DNA of 7,145 bases from an uncultured Desulfovibrio sp. (lineage in GTDB: Bacteria; Desulfobacterota; Desulfovibrionia; Desulfovibrionales; Desulfovibrionaceae), in NCBI GenBank assembly GCA_947177645.1, contig CAMWVJ010000054.1, positions 1 through 7,145 on the forward strand, written 5' to 3'. A program made the translations under genes and the position numbers. The notes under the pieces were generated by a model, which ran no database searches, had not been told where the DNA came from, and saw nothing but the letters and a program-made list of their open reading frames with translations. Position 1 is the stretch's first letter. Each line of letters opens with the position of its first letter. Positions 6,553 to 7,145 of this stretch are shown here, in pieces.

Positions 6553-6574
6553 TGTCATAAATGCCAGGCTGCCC
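6545..6574 (+). other. Stem-loop 6 of the leuC-leuD array
   Basis: GGGCAGCCTG (6545-6554) and CAGGCTGCCC (6565-6574) form a perfect 10-bp stem with a 10-base loop, the strongest single hairpin here. It cannot form together with the outer stem of stem-loop 5. The leuD ribosome-binding site lies 35 bases downstream, and no T-tract follows. Confidence 0.7.
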
Positions 6575-6609
6575 CGGAAATCGGCCTTGAATGACGCGCG
6601 GGCAGAAAG

Positions 6610-6614
6610 AGGAG
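6610..6614 (+). promoter_or_regulatory. Ribosome-binding site of leuD
   Basis: AGGAG, in a purine-rich stretch running from about 6604 to 6620, lies 10 bases before ATG 6625. It is outside all the hairpins of the preceding array, so it is not obviously sequestered by them. Confidence 0.8.
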
Positions 6615-6624
6615 AAAGAGACCC

Positions 6625-7125
6625 ATGATATACAAGGGCAAGGCCCACAAGGTGGGCGAACATGTGGATACGGACGCCATCATCCCGGCGCGCTTCCTCG
6701 TCACCGCTGACCCGGAAAAACTCGGCGAGAACTGCATGGCCGGGCTTGAGCCGGACTGGGTGGCCCGCGTGAACAAGGGCGACATCCTCGTGGCCGGGCG
6801 CAACTTCGGCTGCGGCTCCTCGCGGGAGCACGCGCCCCTCGCCATTCTCGGCGCGGGCATGCCCGTGGTGGTGGGGCACAGCTTCGCGCGCATCTTCTAC
6901 CGCAACGCCTTCAACATGGGCCTCCCGCTCATGGAAGTGGGCGACGCCATGGACGCCATCAACGATGGCGACGAGCTTGAGATCGACACCGCCACGGGCC
7001 GTATCCGCGACCTCACCAACGGCGCGGAGATCGTCTGCCCGCCCCTGCCGGAATCCATGGGCAAAATTCTCGCCAGCGGCGGCCTCGTGGGCTATGTGAA
7101 ACAGCGGCTGGAGGAGGGAAACTAG
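6625..7125 (+). CDS. leuD: 3-isopropylmalate dehydratase, small subunit
   Basis: LeuD is the swivel-domain subunit that completes the LeuC active site and helps set substrate specificity. The 166-aa product matches the compact LeuD class that pairs with about 420-aa LeuC proteins, against about 200 aa in E. coli. The family hallmark [12 protein letters not shown] is at residues 60-71, and [11 protein letters not shown] near the N-terminus (residues about 13-23) is also typical. The start is supported by AGGAG at 6610. Although its partner LeuC needs it in equal amounts, the two genes are split by a 252-base gap full of hairpins, whereas the next gene begins immediately after the TAG stop at 7123-7125. 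Coding sequence is intact. Confidence 0.96.
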   Translation: MIYKGKAHKVGEHVDTDAIIPARFLVTADPEKLGENCMAGLEPDWVARVNKGDILVAGRNFGCGSSREHAPLAILGAGMPVVVGHSFARIFYRNAFNMGLPLMEVGDAMDAINDGDELEIDTATGRIRDLTNGAEIVCPPLPESMGKILASGGLVGYVKQRLEEGN

Positions 7126-7145
7126 ATGGACGCTCGCATCTGTCT
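7126..7145 (+). CDS. Start of the next gene, possibly leuB (truncated by the window)
   Basis: ATG at 7126 follows the leuD stop with no spacer and has AGGAGG at 7112-7117, 8 bases upstream inside the leuD end, so translational coupling is likely. Only MDARIC and part of a seventh codon are visible. This could be the beginning of a 3-isopropylmalate dehydrogenase (LeuB), whose first strand has similar hydrophobic character and which is the missing pathway step. A short unrelated hypothetical gene is equally allowed by so little sequence. That a gene starts here is well supported; its identity is a guess from context. Confidence 0.6.

Noticed and set aside
6372..6574. CRISPR array or integron-type attachment sites in the leuC-leuD gap
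   Set aside because: The hairpins differ in sequence and spacing, with no repeated unit, spacers or associated genes.
6373..6594. A 73-codon + strand frame through the leuC-leuD hairpin array
   Set aside because: It starts at a TTG overlapping the leuC stop without a Shine-Dalgarno sequence, and its content is explained by the inverted repeats.

Overview
The window is a GC-rich (about two thirds G+C by eye) bacterial chromosomal segment with every recognisable gene on the + strand. It runs: 3' part of hflX, psd, pssA, leuA, leuC, leuD, and the first codons of a further gene. The compact two-subunit isopropylmalate isomerase, the short PSD-A-type phosphatidylserine decarboxylase and the psd-pssA-leu linkage point to a deltaproteobacterium (Desulfobacterota). 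My best guess is a Desulfovibrio-like organism. This rests on remembered gene order and protein style; no search was run.

Layout: 2-1561 encodes most of the ribosome-associated GTPase HflX, whose beginning lies upstream of the window. A 120-base spacer with a long-range stem leads to psd (1682-2329). A 309-base gap follows, holding an AT-rich 96-base imperfect palindrome (2450-2545) unlike the surrounding DNA. Then come pssA (2639-3403), a 92-base GC-rich spacer, leuA (3496-5046), a 51-base spacer with a perfect hairpin, leuC (5098-6372), a 252-base gap packed with consecutive perfect stem-loops, and leuD (6625-7125). The next gene starts directly after the leuD stop, at 7126.

Functionally there are two modules. 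PssA makes phosphatidylserine from CDP-diacylglycerol and serine, and Psd decarboxylates it to phosphatidylethanolamine. LeuA condenses acetyl-CoA with 2-oxoisovalerate, and LeuC/LeuD isomerise the product; the next step would be LeuB, which may be the gene starting at 7126. HflX is a separate ribosome-rescue function.

The protein-coding content is ordinary core metabolism. The unexplained part is in the gaps: two AT-richer, repeat-like structured elements (2430-2572 and 6372-6574), each containing segments that can pair in two mutually exclusive ways. They may be dispersed repeats, terminators/attenuators or mRNA-processing elements. I found no evidence of a new defence or mobile system, RNA gene or CRISPR array.
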